A DNA stretch of 64,000 bases, from positions 28,280 to 92,279 of the forward strand of contig JBATVL010000018.1 of NCBI GenBank assembly GCA_049671745.1, in the 5' to 3' direction. Each line of letters opens with the position of its first letter. Positions within the stretch are counted from its first letter, which is position 1. Source of the DNA: SNAP01 sp049671745. GTDB taxonomy: Bacteria > Bacteroidota > Bacteroidia > Bacteroidales > Marinifilaceae. The notes under the pieces were generated by a model. That model worked only from the letters and a program-made list of their open reading frames with translations. It searched no databases and was not told the DNA's origin. A program made the position numbers and the translations under genes. Positions 54,570 through 63,907 of the stretch are shown here, piece after piece.

Positions 54570-54782
54570 AAAGTCGGTATAAAGTCATTATAAAATCGGT
54601 ATAAAGTCGGAATAAAGTGCTTCACCAACATCTCATGAACATCTCACCAACATCCCACCAACATCTCCTAGAGATGTTAATGAGATGATAAAGAGCAGAT
54701 GAAGACATGTTTGTTAAGGTCTTTATTGTATTTTTATTAGCTCTTTATAATGGCTTTATAAGGGCTTTGTTAGGGCTTTACA
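54570..54782. repeat. Three blocks of 11-base tandem units
   Basis: Block 1: AAAGTCGGTAT-type units at 54570, 54581, 54592, 54603. Block 2: CACCAACATCT-type units at 54623, 54634, 54645, 54656. Block 3: AGGGCTTTATA-type units at 54739, 54750, 54761, 54772, which on the other strand read AAAGCCnnnnn like the repeat at 20570. Between them is an inverted piece (CATCTC with GAGATG). The stretch 54470-54917 has no gene I accept. Confidence 0.85.
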
Positions 54783-54917
54783 CCAAAGTGTTCTATACTA
54801 TAAGTGTTCTTCAATATAAAAGCAAAATACTATCATCTCTAATATTGATACTATCTATTAAATTATTATTTTTGACTAGCGTAGAATATAACTCTTATTT
54901 AGGAACAGGAAGAAAAC

Positions 54918-55556
54918 ATGATAGATAGAAAAATCATACAAGAACATTTCCCTACTTTTGAAATAGCATTAGTAGACGAAATAATAAAAGAAGGCACATT
55001 AGTAAATTTAGATATTGACGATCTTCTTATTAGTGAGGGGCAATATATAAAAGCATTCCCTCTTGTTCTTCAAGGTTCTATAAAAATATCAAGAATGGAT
55101 AATGTTGGAGATGAACTTCTTCTCTATTACCTAAACAAGGGAGAAGTGTGCACCATGGCTCTTACATGCTGTTCTACAGGTGTACGAAGCAATATTAAAG
55201 CTATTGTGACTCAAGATGCTGATATAATTAAGATTCCCGTTAAGTATATAGATGAATGGATGTTCAAGTACCCTACTTGGAAGAAATTTATTATGGATTC
55301 GTTCAGATATAGATTCGATGAATTACTTATGACTATAGATTCTATCGCATTTATGAAGATGGACGAGCGTCTACTTAAATACTTTAAGAACTTCTACCAG
55401 ACTAGTAATGAAAAAATATTTACTGGTTCTCACCAAGACATAGCTAACGACCTACATTCTTCTAGAGAGGTCATTTCTAGGCTTTTAAAACAAATGGAGA
55501 ATAAAAAACTTGTGATTCTTTCACGAAATAAAATAGACTTTTCTGCCCTTGTGTAA
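54918..55556 (+). CDS. Crp/Fnr-family transcription regulator
   Basis: A 212-aa regulator with a cyclic-nucleotide-binding-like barrel (residues 30-120: LVLQGSIKIS, GEVCTMALTCC) and a C-terminal winged helix (HQDIANDLHSSREVISRLLKQM). The cysteines in VCTMALTCCSTG are shared by Bacteroidota members and might carry a redox or NO signal. It is followed by a ferredoxin and a flavoprotein gene, which it may regulate. Confidence 0.9.
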   Translation: MIDRKIIQEHFPTFEIALVDEIIKEGTLVNLDIDDLLISEGQYIKAFPLVLQGSIKISRMDNVGDELLLYYLNKGEVCTMALTCCSTGVRSNIKAIVTQDADIIKIPVKYIDEWMFKYPTWKKFIMDSFRYRFDELLMTIDSIAFMKMDERLLKYFKNFYQTSNEKIFTGSHQDIANDLHSSREVISRLLKQMENKKLVILSRNKIDFSALV

Positions 55557-55628
55557 CTTTTGTCACCGTACATAATATAACTATTCGCTTTCTTTGTAGT
55601 AGAATTAATAAACTAATTTATTACGAAG

Positions 55629-55820
55629 ATGAAAGAGGTAAGTGTAAATAATGATTTATGTGTTAAAAACCACAAGTGTCCTGTTGTAGAAATGTGTCCT
55701 GTTAATGCAGTTCAACAAAGTTCTTTTACAGATGCTCCTAGTCTTGATAATGAGAAATGTATCAAATGTGGTAAATGTATTTCTTTTTGTCCTTATAACG
55801 CTTTCTCTTATAAAGGATAG
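55629..55820 (+). CDS. Small ferredoxin with unusual first cluster
   Basis: A 63-aa electron carrier. The second motif is canonical, C44-x2-C47-x2-C50-x3-C54-P (KCIKCGKCISFCP). The first is not: C11-x5-C17-x5-C23-P instead of CxxCxxCxxxCP, so only seven of eight cysteines are present. One [4Fe-4S] is sure, and the other may be a [3Fe-4S] or missing. Two bases before the flavoprotein gene, so they are co-expressed and probably exchange electrons. Confidence 0.85.
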   Translation: MKEVSVNNDLCVKNHKCPVVEMCPVNAVQQSSFTDAPSLDNEKCIKCGKCISFCPYNAFSYKG

Positions 55821-55822
55821 AT

Positions 55823-57220
55823 ATGAAAAAATACGATATAATTGTTATAGGAATGGGACCTGCGGGCATGGCTGTTACAGCTATGGGATCTGCTATGGGA
55901 CTAAATGTACTTACAATAGAAGCTAATAAAGTTGGTGGAGAATGTTTGAATGTTGGCTGTATTCCGTCTAAAGGGATATTAAAAGCTGCCGATATGCTTC
56001 ACTCTGCAAAAAATCTTGATAAATACGGACTTAAAGCAAATCTTCAATTTGAAGAAGGTGATGCTCTTCAGTTAGTTAGAGATAACGTAAAGGCTATCAA
56101 TAATAAGAAATTAATGAAGTCTTTCGAGAAGGCGGAGTTGATAAAAGGATATGCTGAATTTGTAGATTCTAAAACTATAAAAGTAAATAACGAATTATAT
56201 ACTGCAAAGAAATTCTTCGTTGCAACAGGAACTAAACCGTTCATTCCACCTATATCAGGAATAAATGATGTTGAATTCTTAACTAATGAGAATATATTCG
56301 ATCTTGAAAAAGTACCTACTTCTATTACTATCATTGGTGGTGGTGCAATAGGTACAGAGATGGCTCAGGCTTTTTCTCGCTTAGGTTCAAAGGTTGTTAT
56401 TGTTCAGATGGATGAGCATCTTATTCCTAATGGAGATAAAGATGCAGCTCTTTTATTGGAGGATATCTTCGCTAAAGAAGGCATAGAGGTTTATAATTCT
56501 ACTAAGATTATTAAGGTAGAAAATACTGATGGAGAAATACTTGTATCTACGGATAAAGGGGATTTTAAATCTGAAAAACTTTTAGTTGCTGCTGGTAGAA
56601 AAGCTGTATTCGAGAAACTTAACCTTGGTGCTGCTGGTATTAAATTCGAAAAGAATAAAGTTCCTGTTGATTCTAGAATGCGCACAAATAAGAAAAACAT
56701 TTATGCCGTTGGTGATATTAATGGTATTGCTCAATTGTCGCATGCTGCTATGCATCAAGGTATGATGGGACTTATGGATAGTATCTCACCATTTAGCTTA
56801 GGCAAATTAAAACATAAGAATTACGCTCTTCCTTGGGCTGTATTCTGCTCTCCTGAGATAGCTCAGGTTGGGATGACAGAAAAACAAGCTAAGGAGAAAG
56901 GTATAAAATATACAGTAACTAAGAAAGATTATTCTACTTACGGACTAACAGTATCTGTTGGAAAACCTGAGGGATTTATTAAAGTTATTCATTCAGCAAC
57001 AGGTAAGATATTTGGAGTATCAATAATAGGGGAAAATGCATCTGAACTCATAAACGAATGGACTCTTGCAATACAGAAGAATATTCGTCTTCATGATATT
57101 ATGATGACTATGCACTGCTTTCCGTCTTTCAGTATGTTAAATAAAATGGTAACAGAAGATTGGATGATGGGAGTAATGAAAAACGACAGATTACAAAGAT
57201 TGATAAAGTGGCTATTTTAG
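55823..57220 (+). CDS. Lipoamide-dehydrogenase-like flavoprotein
   Basis: A 465-aa FAD/NAD disulfide oxidoreductase. FAD loop IIVIGMGPAGMAV, redox pair in GGECLNVGCIPSK, NAD loop ITIIGGGAIGTEMAQ, second FAD motif NIYAVGDINGIA. The C-terminal dimer domain contains MTMHCFPSFS in place of the usual HAHPT-E active-site segment: the His is kept (H-C-F-P), but the normal Glu after it is Ser or absent. No 2-oxoacid dehydrogenase genes are near. With the ferredoxin it could move electrons between NAD(P)H and iron-sulphur proteins. Confidence 0.88.
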   Translation: MKKYDIIVIGMGPAGMAVTAMGSAMGLNVLTIEANKVGGECLNVGCIPSKGILKAADMLHSAKNLDKYGLKANLQFEEGDALQLVRDNVKAINNKKLMKSFEKAELIKGYAEFVDSKTIKVNNELYTAKKFFVATGTKPFIPPISGINDVEFLTNENIFDLEKVPTSITIIGGGAIGTEMAQAFSRLGSKVVIVQMDEHLIPNGDKDAALLLEDIFAKEGIEVYNSTKIIKVENTDGEILVSTDKGDFKSEKLLVAAGRKAVFEKLNLGAAGIKFEKNKVPVDSRMRTNKKNIYAVGDINGIAQLSHAAMHQGMMGLMDSISPFSLGKLKHKNYALPWAVFCSPEIAQVGMTEKQAKEKGIKYTVTKKDYSTYGLTVSVGKPEGFIKVIHSATGKIFGVSIIGENASELINEWTLAIQKNIRLHDIMMTMHCFPSFSMLNKMVTEDWMMGVMKNDRLQRLIKWLF

Positions 57221-57234
57221 AAATTCACTGATTT

Positions 57235-57265
57235 ATGAGGCATCTTGTATGCCTCATTTCTTTTT
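57235..57265 (+). terminator. Terminator after the flavoprotein gene
   Basis: ATGAGGCAT (57235-57243) pairs with ATGCCTCAT (57249-57257), loop CTTGT, then TTCTTTTTC. It overlaps the end of the convergent TamB-like gene. Confidence 0.82.
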
Positions 57266-60200
57266 CTTCTTTTTGTCTTTTTTATCTTTTTCTTCTTTCT
57301 TTCCAAAGATTCCCTTAAAGTATTTAGAGATAAGCTCACTAAAACTATTAAATTCTTCTTGGTATTGCACTCCTACACCCTGAGTAGTTTTCGATGAGGT
57401 ATAAGATACTTGGTTATTAGTCTTAGAATATGCTTTTACCTTAAAGTTACCATCTCTTGATAATTTCCACACTATATCGAAATCTCCAATTATAGTATTA
57501 TTATTTGTAACTGCTTTTTCGTTATTTCCTGTATTGATATTTCCATTTACATTTAGAGTTACTCTATCAGAAAAGAACTGAGTAGAAAGAGCTAATTCAA
57601 TCTCATCACTAGAAATATCATCCTTAGGTCTATACTTAAATCCAAAATCAAAATCATCACTTATCTGAGATAACCAACTACTTAATTGATTAGAAAGTAA
57701 TTCACTTGCTGTTGCTAAACCAACGGATGAATTAGATTTTGTTCCATCTTCCATTACTACATATTCTGGAGTATTAAATCTATTTAAAATAAGAAGATAT
57801 ACAAACTGCTTATTAATATCATCTTGACTTCTAAATAAACTCTTCACATAACTCCTATTCTGACTGTTAAGACTTGGAAAATCTATATTAAACTTAATAT
57901 TAGGGTTCATTAAGTTATCTGTAAGATTAATTATACAGTTAACAGGAATCTTATTGTATAAACTTATATTAGGATTCTTATTATCGGGCATTAAATTATA
58001 TAAAGTTGTTCTGAGTTTATAGATAGCATTAAGATCTACCATAGCAGAAAAAGGACTACCCGACCATTTTATAGATCCGCCCTCGGCTAAAGTAAACTTT
58101 GAAACAACCATGTTTTGAAGAGTGAATAAATAACTTCCCTTTACTATATTATAAGTTCCGTATATATCCAGATCTCCAGCTTTACTCATCTGTATCTTTA
58201 AATTTCCCTTACCATTGGCTTTAATAGCATCCCCTAGTTTCTCATTAAAAATTATCTGAGTATTTACATCTTCTGTAACTTCTAAATTACAATTTAAATT
58301 AATACTTGTATTAGATTCTGATACATACTCATCATCTGAAGATGTTTCTTTACTGGCGTTTATGCTTTTTAGATTATCTGAATCAATGAAAGATATAAAA
58401 TCACTTGAAGAAACCGAACTGCCTTTACTTAAAGGAAAACTCAGATCAGTGCCATTCTCTGTTTTAACATTTATGTCTACATTAAGATCTTCTGTAGCTC
58501 CCAATATCTTTGCTCTTCCTGTTAGATATGCTTTCCCATAAAAACTAGTATTATCAGATGAATTAGTATTTAACACCTTAAACTTATTCATAGAAACAGC
58601 AAGATCAAACTTCATTTTATTTGATATTTGTATCTTTCCTAAGATATTTGCCTTACTTCCTTCTGAGTCTTTTATAATAAAATTGTCAAAACTTAAATTC
58701 TTATTAGCAATGTTTATAATATCATTACAAAAATATTTAGTGTTGTTCGCCTTTAGTGTAAAGTCTGCATTATCGAAATAGAAGTATCCCCTGTATCTTG
58801 GCTTTTTCAATGTGTTAGTGATTTCTAAATCTGCCTGAGCATAACCATTAAAATCACTAAAGAGCTCTGGCAAATAAACTTTTGCATATGATAAACTTAA
58901 ACTATCAAGCTTAGTTACTATGTCTATATTATCATTCGAAGGTTGATACCATCCCTCTATGCTTAATTGTTTCTTGTTATTAAGAATTGAATTAGCATCT
59001 ATAAGTAATCTTCTAGATTTATCATTCCATTGTGAACTGAGGTTTATATCTCCTAATTTTTCATCATTGTGTATTATTTTCTTTATGCTTATGTCTGATA
59101 TTGCTTTAGTCTTATTATAAAAATCACTTATCTTCACATAACCATCAAGAGTTCCTTTTAAGTTTGTAATTGGTAAATTTAATGCCTCTATGAACTTATC
59201 TACATCACATTCATTAAATATAAAAGAAATAGTGTCTCTAGGAGATTTAGATATCTTTCCATTTACACCTATGTAATGAGTATCCTTATAAAACTTAAAA
59301 TCGTTAATTGTATACTCATCACCCCGTATACTTAAAGATGCAGGCTTAAAAGACCATAAACTATCTGCTATAATTATAGCTCCCTCGTCAAAAGAAATAT
59401 CTGTTCGTGGTTTAGAACGTTCTTTTGAGACGTTAGCAGCAGCAGAAAAGTATCCTCCATAAGTTTTCTCTCCCCAGTTATTCCAAGATAAAGAAGTTTT
59501 TATTGAATTTTCAGAAGCGTTAATCTTATTCTTTAGATTGTGAATAGTGTACGAGTTGCCATATTTCAAAGAACCTACTGATGTCTCGCACTTAATGTTA
59601 TCATTTTCCGTACTTATCTTTAAAACAAAATCATTAAAATCGTTGTCCATATAAGAAAGCTGTGGAGAACGCATATTCAATTTTATATAATTGTCTGAAT
59701 AATAATGATCCCATAAAAAATTTGTATTTGAAGATAGTCTCAAAGCAGGATAAAAAAGCTTTAAAACACCCATATTCTCATGCACTTTTAAAGAAAGTAA
59801 AAACTTGTTTCTACCTTTCTTCTTTACATGATAATATCCTGGTTTATAGTTAGGTAAATCAGTATATATAACATCTTTAAAATCATTTACTATTGTCGAG
59901 AAACTATAATCTCCTTTTATAGAGAAAGACGCGAAATCAGATTTTAAGGTTAGGTTATTTATATCATCTACAACACCTGTATATAGTGAGAAATTATCTA
60001 TTCGTAGAGTATCATTTAAATTAGAACATAAGGTATTAGATACATTTATACTTCCATCAAAATTATCTAAACTATTTCCTGTAAAATCAGCCTTAATATC
60101 TAAAGATACAGCTATATCATTATCTATAAGATTCAGATTCTTTAGTCTAGCATTACGTATTGTAGATTTAAAATTAGCTACTGGGAATGAATCATTAAAA

Positions 60201-61696
60201 TCTAAGCCTCCCATGAAATCCATAGAAACATTATTATCTTCTAGTTTCAATTCTCCGAAAAATTTCTTCTTGTCAAAATCACCACTAAAAGTTAAGTTTT
60301 TATATGAATAGTCAAATATGTTTAATCTACCTATATTTCCATCTACGTTTCCTTTAAAACCAAACTTATTATCAAATACGCCCTTTATCTTAGTATCCAA
60401 CTTCACTTTTCCTATCTTAGAATTATCTAAAAATAGACCTAAATCGAAATCTAAAAACTTTATATAACCATCTAAATTTAAATCACTGTTCAACTTACTT
60501 GGAACAATCTTTGTGTTGGCAACAATAGAGCCTGCATCAGTATTCAATATACCATTACAAACAAAATCACTAAATGTTCCGTCAAAAACTCCTAAATAAG
60601 AGATTACTCCTAAGTTCTTTAACTTAGACCAGAAAGTATATTGATTATCATCCTCCCATGGTATATAAATTTGTTCTATGTCATTAAAGTCAAAATCAAA
60701 TTTGTCTAGTTTAAGTTTATATCTTGTATCAAATATCTCTGGTAAGCCAGAAGTTTCAAATTCTCCTCTTATATGAGTATTCTTACCTATTGTGATATCT
60801 AAATCTTTTCCTTTCAGATTATCTATAGTACTGTATACAACAGCCTTTCCATGAACAATTTCTTTTAGACCTTTTAGCTTGCCATTGAAATGTGCTAAAT
60901 CGCTGAAACTTACAGTTGATTCCTCTATAACATACAGTTGATCCATCTTTGTAAGAAACTCACTCCAATCGTTTCTTCCAGGAATCCACTTATAGGTAAG
61001 TCTAGATAAATTAGCGTTAGTTACAGGGGTCTTTATAAATAAATTCTTCACATTCAATAAACCTGGACCCAAACTTGCTTGACCTGATAATTTTTCTAAG
61101 AAGAAACCTGTCCTTTCTCTAAGACTAACAGATTTGCCGTAGAAATAAGCGCTGCCTTTATCAAAGTACAAATTCTCTATATCTACATTTAAATCATCAA
61201 CTAATATATGATCCCAATTGATCTCATAATCAACCTCTCCATAACCTTCTACTTCATAAACAAATCGAGAGTTTCTTATACTTATATCTTTAAAACGAAT
61301 GTCTAAAGCTTGTTGGGTAGTGTCAGAAGGGCCTTTTGATAAAGAATCTATAAAATGTTCTACATTCAATACTGCCTTTCTATCCTCTTGTAGATTAAAA
61401 AACATATCATCAAGCTCCACTTTGCCTATATAATATCTACCGCTATCTAGATTAAAAGAGTCAATATTAACTTTTAATTTCTTAGTATACATTAAGGTGT
61501 CTTTCTTATAATCCTCTATGTATAAACCTTCAAGAGTAAACGAATGCAATCCTCTTATACTTACTCCCTCAACACTTATAGGAGTCCGTGTCATCTCGGA
61601 AATCTTATTTGCTGCTATTTGCCCTAGATAAGTTTGTACGTAAGATACTTGTAGCACAAGAAAGACAATAACTGGAATACAGATTATTGAAGACAA
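57254..61696 (-). CDS. TamB-like translocation/assembly protein
   Basis: A 1480-aa protein of the TamB/AsmA type, which bridges inner and outer membranes and is linked to lipid transport or beta-barrel assembly. The opening has a membrane anchor (CIPVIVFLVLQVSYVQTYLG), then the usual ISVEGVSIRGLHSFTLEGLYI. A long series of beta repeats follows. The C-terminal DUF490 region is visible (GDLDIYGTYNIVKGSYLFTL, then LLILNRFNTPEY). It ends in a lysine tail (KKEEKDKKDKKKKKK). The start is unclear: the only standard start is TTG at 61694-61696, but the frame extends upstream with basic residues (AIKKILKISIVIL) that would complete the anchor. Confidence 0.88.
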   Translation of the reverse strand: MSSIICIPVIVFLVLQVSYVQTYLGQIAANKISEMTRTPISVEGVSIRGLHSFTLEGLYIEDYKKDTLMYTKKLKVNIDSFNLDSGRYYIGKVELDDMFFNLQEDRKAVLNVEHFIDSLSKGPSDTTQQALDIRFKDISIRNSRFVYEVEGYGEVDYEINWDHILVDDLNVDIENLYFDKGSAYFYGKSVSLRERTGFFLEKLSGQASLGPGLLNVKNLFIKTPVTNANLSRLTYKWIPGRNDWSEFLTKMDQLYVIEESTVSFSDLAHFNGKLKGLKEIVHGKAVVYSTIDNLKGKDLDITIGKNTHIRGEFETSGLPEIFDTRYKLKLDKFDFDFNDIEQIYIPWEDDNQYTFWSKLKNLGVISYLGVFDGTFSDFVCNGILNTDAGSIVANTKIVPSKLNSDLNLDGYIKFLDFDLGLFLDNSKIGKVKLDTKIKGVFDNKFGFKGNVDGNIGRLNIFDYSYKNLTFSGDFDKKKFFGELKLEDNNVSMDFMGGLDFNDSFPVANFKSTIRNARLKNLNLIDNDIAVSLDIKADFTGNSLDNFDGSINVSNTLCSNLNDTLRIDNFSLYTGVVDDINNLTLKSDFASFSIKGDYSFSTIVNDFKDVIYTDLPNYKPGYYHVKKKGRNKFLLSLKVHENMGVLKLFYPALRLSSNTNFLWDHYYSDNYIKLNMRSPQLSYMDNDFNDFVLKISTENDNIKCETSVGSLKYGNSYTIHNLKNKINASENSIKTSLSWNNWGEKTYGGYFSAAANVSKERSKPRTDISFDEGAIIIADSLWSFKPASLSIRGDEYTINDFKFYKDTHYIGVNGKISKSPRDTISFIFNECDVDKFIEALNLPITNLKGTLDGYVKISDFYNKTKAISDISIKKIIHNDEKLGDINLSSQWNDKSRRLLIDANSILNNKKQLSIEGWYQPSNDNIDIVTKLDSLSLSYAKVYLPELFSDFNGYAQADLEITNTLKKPRYRGYFYFDNADFTLKANNTKYFCNDIINIANKNLSFDNFIIKDSEGSKANILGKIQISNKMKFDLAVSMNKFKVLNTNSSDNTSFYGKAYLTGRAKILGATEDLNVDINVKTENGTDLSFPLSKGSSVSSSDFISFIDSDNLKSINASKETSSDDEYVSESNTSINLNCNLEVTEDVNTQIIFNEKLGDAIKANGKGNLKIQMSKAGDLDIYGTYNIVKGSYLFTLQNMVVSKFTLAEGGSIKWSGSPFSAMVDLNAIYKLRTTLYNLMPDNKNPNISLYNKIPVNCIINLTDNLMNPNIKFNIDFPSLNSQNRSYVKSLFRSQDDINKQFVYLLILNRFNTPEYVVMEDGTKSNSSVGLATASELLSNQLSSWLSQISDDFDFGFKYRPKDDISSDEIELALSTQFFSDRVTLNVNGNINTGNNEKAVTNNNTIIGDFDIVWKLSRDGNFKVKAYSKTNNQVSYTSSKTTQGVGVQYQEEFNSFSELISKYFKGIFGKKEEKDKKDKKKKKK

Positions 61697-61810
61697 GATT
61701 ACTATCGATATTTTTAATATTTTTTTTATAGCTTTGAGGTTTGAGGTTAAAGATACGTAAACTATAATATTTACCTACAAAAAAGAGTAGGAAAATATCC
61801 AAGTATATTA

Positions 61811-61818
61811 TATTTTTG
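61811..61818 (+). promoter_or_regulatory. Likely -7 box of tsaD
   Basis: TATTTTTG, an exact match to TAnnTTTG, 32 bases before the ATG. No TTTG at the right distance upstream, so the promoter is only half supported. Confidence 0.5.
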
Positions 61819-61849
61819 ACGAGTTAAATAAAACAATAATTTCAAGAAG

Positions 61850-62878
61850 ATGAGTGTAATTATATTAGGAATAGAGTCATCATGCGATGATACTTCGGCT
61901 TCAATTATTAAAGATGGATATATATTATCGAATGTTATTGCTAGTCAAGCAGTACACGAGTCATATGGTGGCGTTGTACCTGAGTTAGCATCCAGAGCAC
62001 ATCAACAAAATATTATCCCTGTTGTTGATCAGGCTATTAAAAAAGCCAATATTAAGATAGAAGATATAAATGCTATAGCTTTCACTAGAGGACCAGGCTT
62101 ATTAGGTTCTCTACTTGTTGGTACTTCATTTGCTAAAGGATTTGCCCTTGCAAATAAAATTCCTTTAATAGAGGTTAATCATCTTCAAGCACACGTTCTA
62201 GCGAATTTTATTAAAGAACCAAATGTAGATTTCAAACATCCTGAATTCCCATTCTTGACTTTACTTGTATCTGGAGGTAACTCTCAGATTATTATAGTTA
62301 AGGATTATCTTAAAATGGAAGTTATAGGAAAAACTATTGATGATGCTGCTGGTGAAGCTTTCGATAAATGCGCTAAAGTGATGGGACTTCCTTATCCTGG
62401 AGGACCAGTTGTAGATAAATTAGCTAAAGAAGGAAATCCTGATGCATTTACATTCAATAAACCAAGGATTAAAGGTCTAGATTACAGCTTTAGTGGACTT
62501 AAAACTTCTTTCCTATATTTCCTTAGAGATAGAAAAAAGGAGAATGAGAATTTTATAGAAGATAATCTAAATGATCTTTGTGCTTCACTACAGAAAACAA
62601 TTGTAGAGGTGCTTATGCAAAAGCTTAAAAGAGCAGCTAAAGAAACTGGTATTAAGCAAATTGCTATAGCAGGTGGTGTTTCAGCAAACTCTGGTTTACA
62701 AAACGCTCTTAAAGAATACTCTGAGAAATTCGGGTGGGAAGTTTCTATTCCTCGTCTTGGGTTCTCTCTTGATAATGCTGGTATGGTTGCCGTTACAGGT
62801 TATTATAAATATTTAGGTAATGAATTTGTAGGGCAAGATACTGTTCCTTATGCAAGAATGGTTCTTAACGAAAAGTAA
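61850..62878 (+). CDS. tsaD: tRNA threonylcarbamoyladenosine transferase TsaD
   Basis: A 342-aa essential protein that moves the threonylcarbamoyl group to A37 of ANN-decoding tRNAs. It starts MSVIILGIESSCDDTSASI (the ESSCDDT phosphate loop), has the metal pair in VNHLQAHVLANF, and LVSGGNSQI, GEAFDKCAKVMGLPYPGGP, AGGVSANSGLQ. Length is standard. Convergent with the next gene by nine bases. Confidence 0.97.
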   Translation: MSVIILGIESSCDDTSASIIKDGYILSNVIASQAVHESYGGVVPELASRAHQQNIIPVVDQAIKKANIKIEDINAIAFTRGPGLLGSLLVGTSFAKGFALANKIPLIEVNHLQAHVLANFIKEPNVDFKHPEFPFLTLLVSGGNSQIIIVKDYLKMEVIGKTIDDAAGEAFDKCAKVMGLPYPGGPVVDKLAKEGNPDAFTFNKPRIKGLDYSFSGLKTSFLYFLRDRKKENENFIEDNLNDLCASLQKTIVEVLMQKLKRAAKETGIKQIAIAGGVSANSGLQNALKEYSEKFGWEVSIPRLGFSLDNAGMVAVTGYYKYLGNEFVGQDTVPYARMVLNEK

Positions 62879-62887
62879 TTCATAATA

Positions 62888-63835
62888 TCAATTAACAATA
62901 TTAGTAGGAGATTCATTAAAGAAATTAATAATGTTTTCTCCTGCTTCTTTTCCCATTGCGATCATACTATCAATAGACGCTGTACCTATATGAGGAACAA
63001 TAACAACATTATTTAAACATAGTAGAGAAGGATGAATATTAGGTTCATTCTCAAAAACATCAAGAGCGGCACCTCCAATAGTTTTTTTCTCTAATGCATA
63101 AACTAAATCATTCTCATTAATAATTGGACCTCTAGATGTATTTATCAAAAAGGATGTCTTTTTCATTAAGTTCAATTCCTTAGCATTTATTAAATGATGA
63201 GTATCATCATTTAAAGGAGTGTGTAAACTAATCACATCAGAAGAAGATAAAAGATCGCTTAAAGAAAGATATGAGATATTTAGATCATTTTCGATCTCTT
63301 GAGAAAGTTTTGTTCTGTTATGATACACTATATTCATACCAAAAACATGTGCAAACTTTGATACCTGAATTCCTATTCTGCCCATTCCTATAATACCTAA
63401 TGTCTTTCCATATAATCCAGTACCTAAATTATTCATACTTCCCCATTTAAAGTTATCCTCAACTCTTAAACGGTGATTATGTTCAGATATTTTTCTAGAT
63501 AAAGATAAAATTAAGCCTAGACACAATTCTGCAGTAGGTATACAAACTGACTGAGGAGTATTACAAACCATAATATTATTATCACTAGCAGCTTTAATAT
63601 CAATATGATTATAACCTACTCCATAATTAGAAATCAACTTAAGCTTCTTACCAGCTTCTATTATTTCTTTATCAACAGGTGTAGAAAATGCAGAAAACAG
63701 GACATCATAATCAGCAATTTTAGCTATTATCTCGTCTTTTGTATAAAAATGTAATGGACAATCGATAGCATAATCTTTCCCTAATGCTAATAAACCTTCT
63801 TCAGGTATTCTGTAAGTAAATAATATCTTTATCAT
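62888..63835 (-). CDS. D-2-hydroxyacid dehydrogenase
   Basis: A 315-aa NAD(P)-dependent dehydrogenase that interconverts 2-oxo and D-2-hydroxy acids. Nucleotide loop GIIGMGRIG; catalytic Arg in INTSRGPIINE, Glu in DVFENEPNIHP and His in VIVPHIGTAS. The glyoxylate/hydroxypyruvate reductase group is the closest by motif, but the exact substrate is not set by sequence. Lies just before the rRNA operon end; the terminator of that operon is upstream of this gene. Confidence 0.9.
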   Translation of the reverse strand: MIKILFTYRIPEEGLLALGKDYAIDCPLHFYTKDEIIAKIADYDVLFSAFSTPVDKEIIEAGKKLKLISNYGVGYNHIDIKAASDNNIMVCNTPQSVCIPTAELCLGLILSLSRKISEHNHRLRVEDNFKWGSMNNLGTGLYGKTLGIIGMGRIGIQVSKFAHVFGMNIVYHNRTKLSQEIENDLNISYLSLSDLLSSSDVISLHTPLNDDTHHLINAKELNLMKKTSFLINTSRGPIINENDLVYALEKKTIGGAALDVFENEPNIHPSLLCLNNVVIVPHIGTASIDSMIAMGKEAGENIINFFNESPTNIVN

Positions 63836-63873
63836 TTCTTCTATTTTAATCTCTAAGATAAGAAAAATAAATG

Positions 63874-63907
63874 AAAAAAGAGCCGTGATAAAATCACAGC
63901 TCTTTTG
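63874..63907 (-). terminator. Terminator of the rRNA operon
   Basis: On the minus strand AAAAGAGCTGTGAT pairs with ATCACGGCTCTTTT, with one mismatch, and TTTTTTCAT follows. It lies right after the 5S rRNA. Confidence 0.85.

Noticed and set aside
54707..54928. A 73-codon hydrophobic open frame on the plus strand.
   Set aside because: It runs through the 11-base repeat block and overlaps the Crp/Fnr start; its leucine-rich sequence follows from the repeats and AT-rich DNA.
55556..55628. A promoter with FNR-type site before the ferredoxin gene.
   Set aside because: A TTTCTTTG element is present, but the nearest TTTG is 26 bases away and no TTGAT-n4-ATCAA palindrome is visible.
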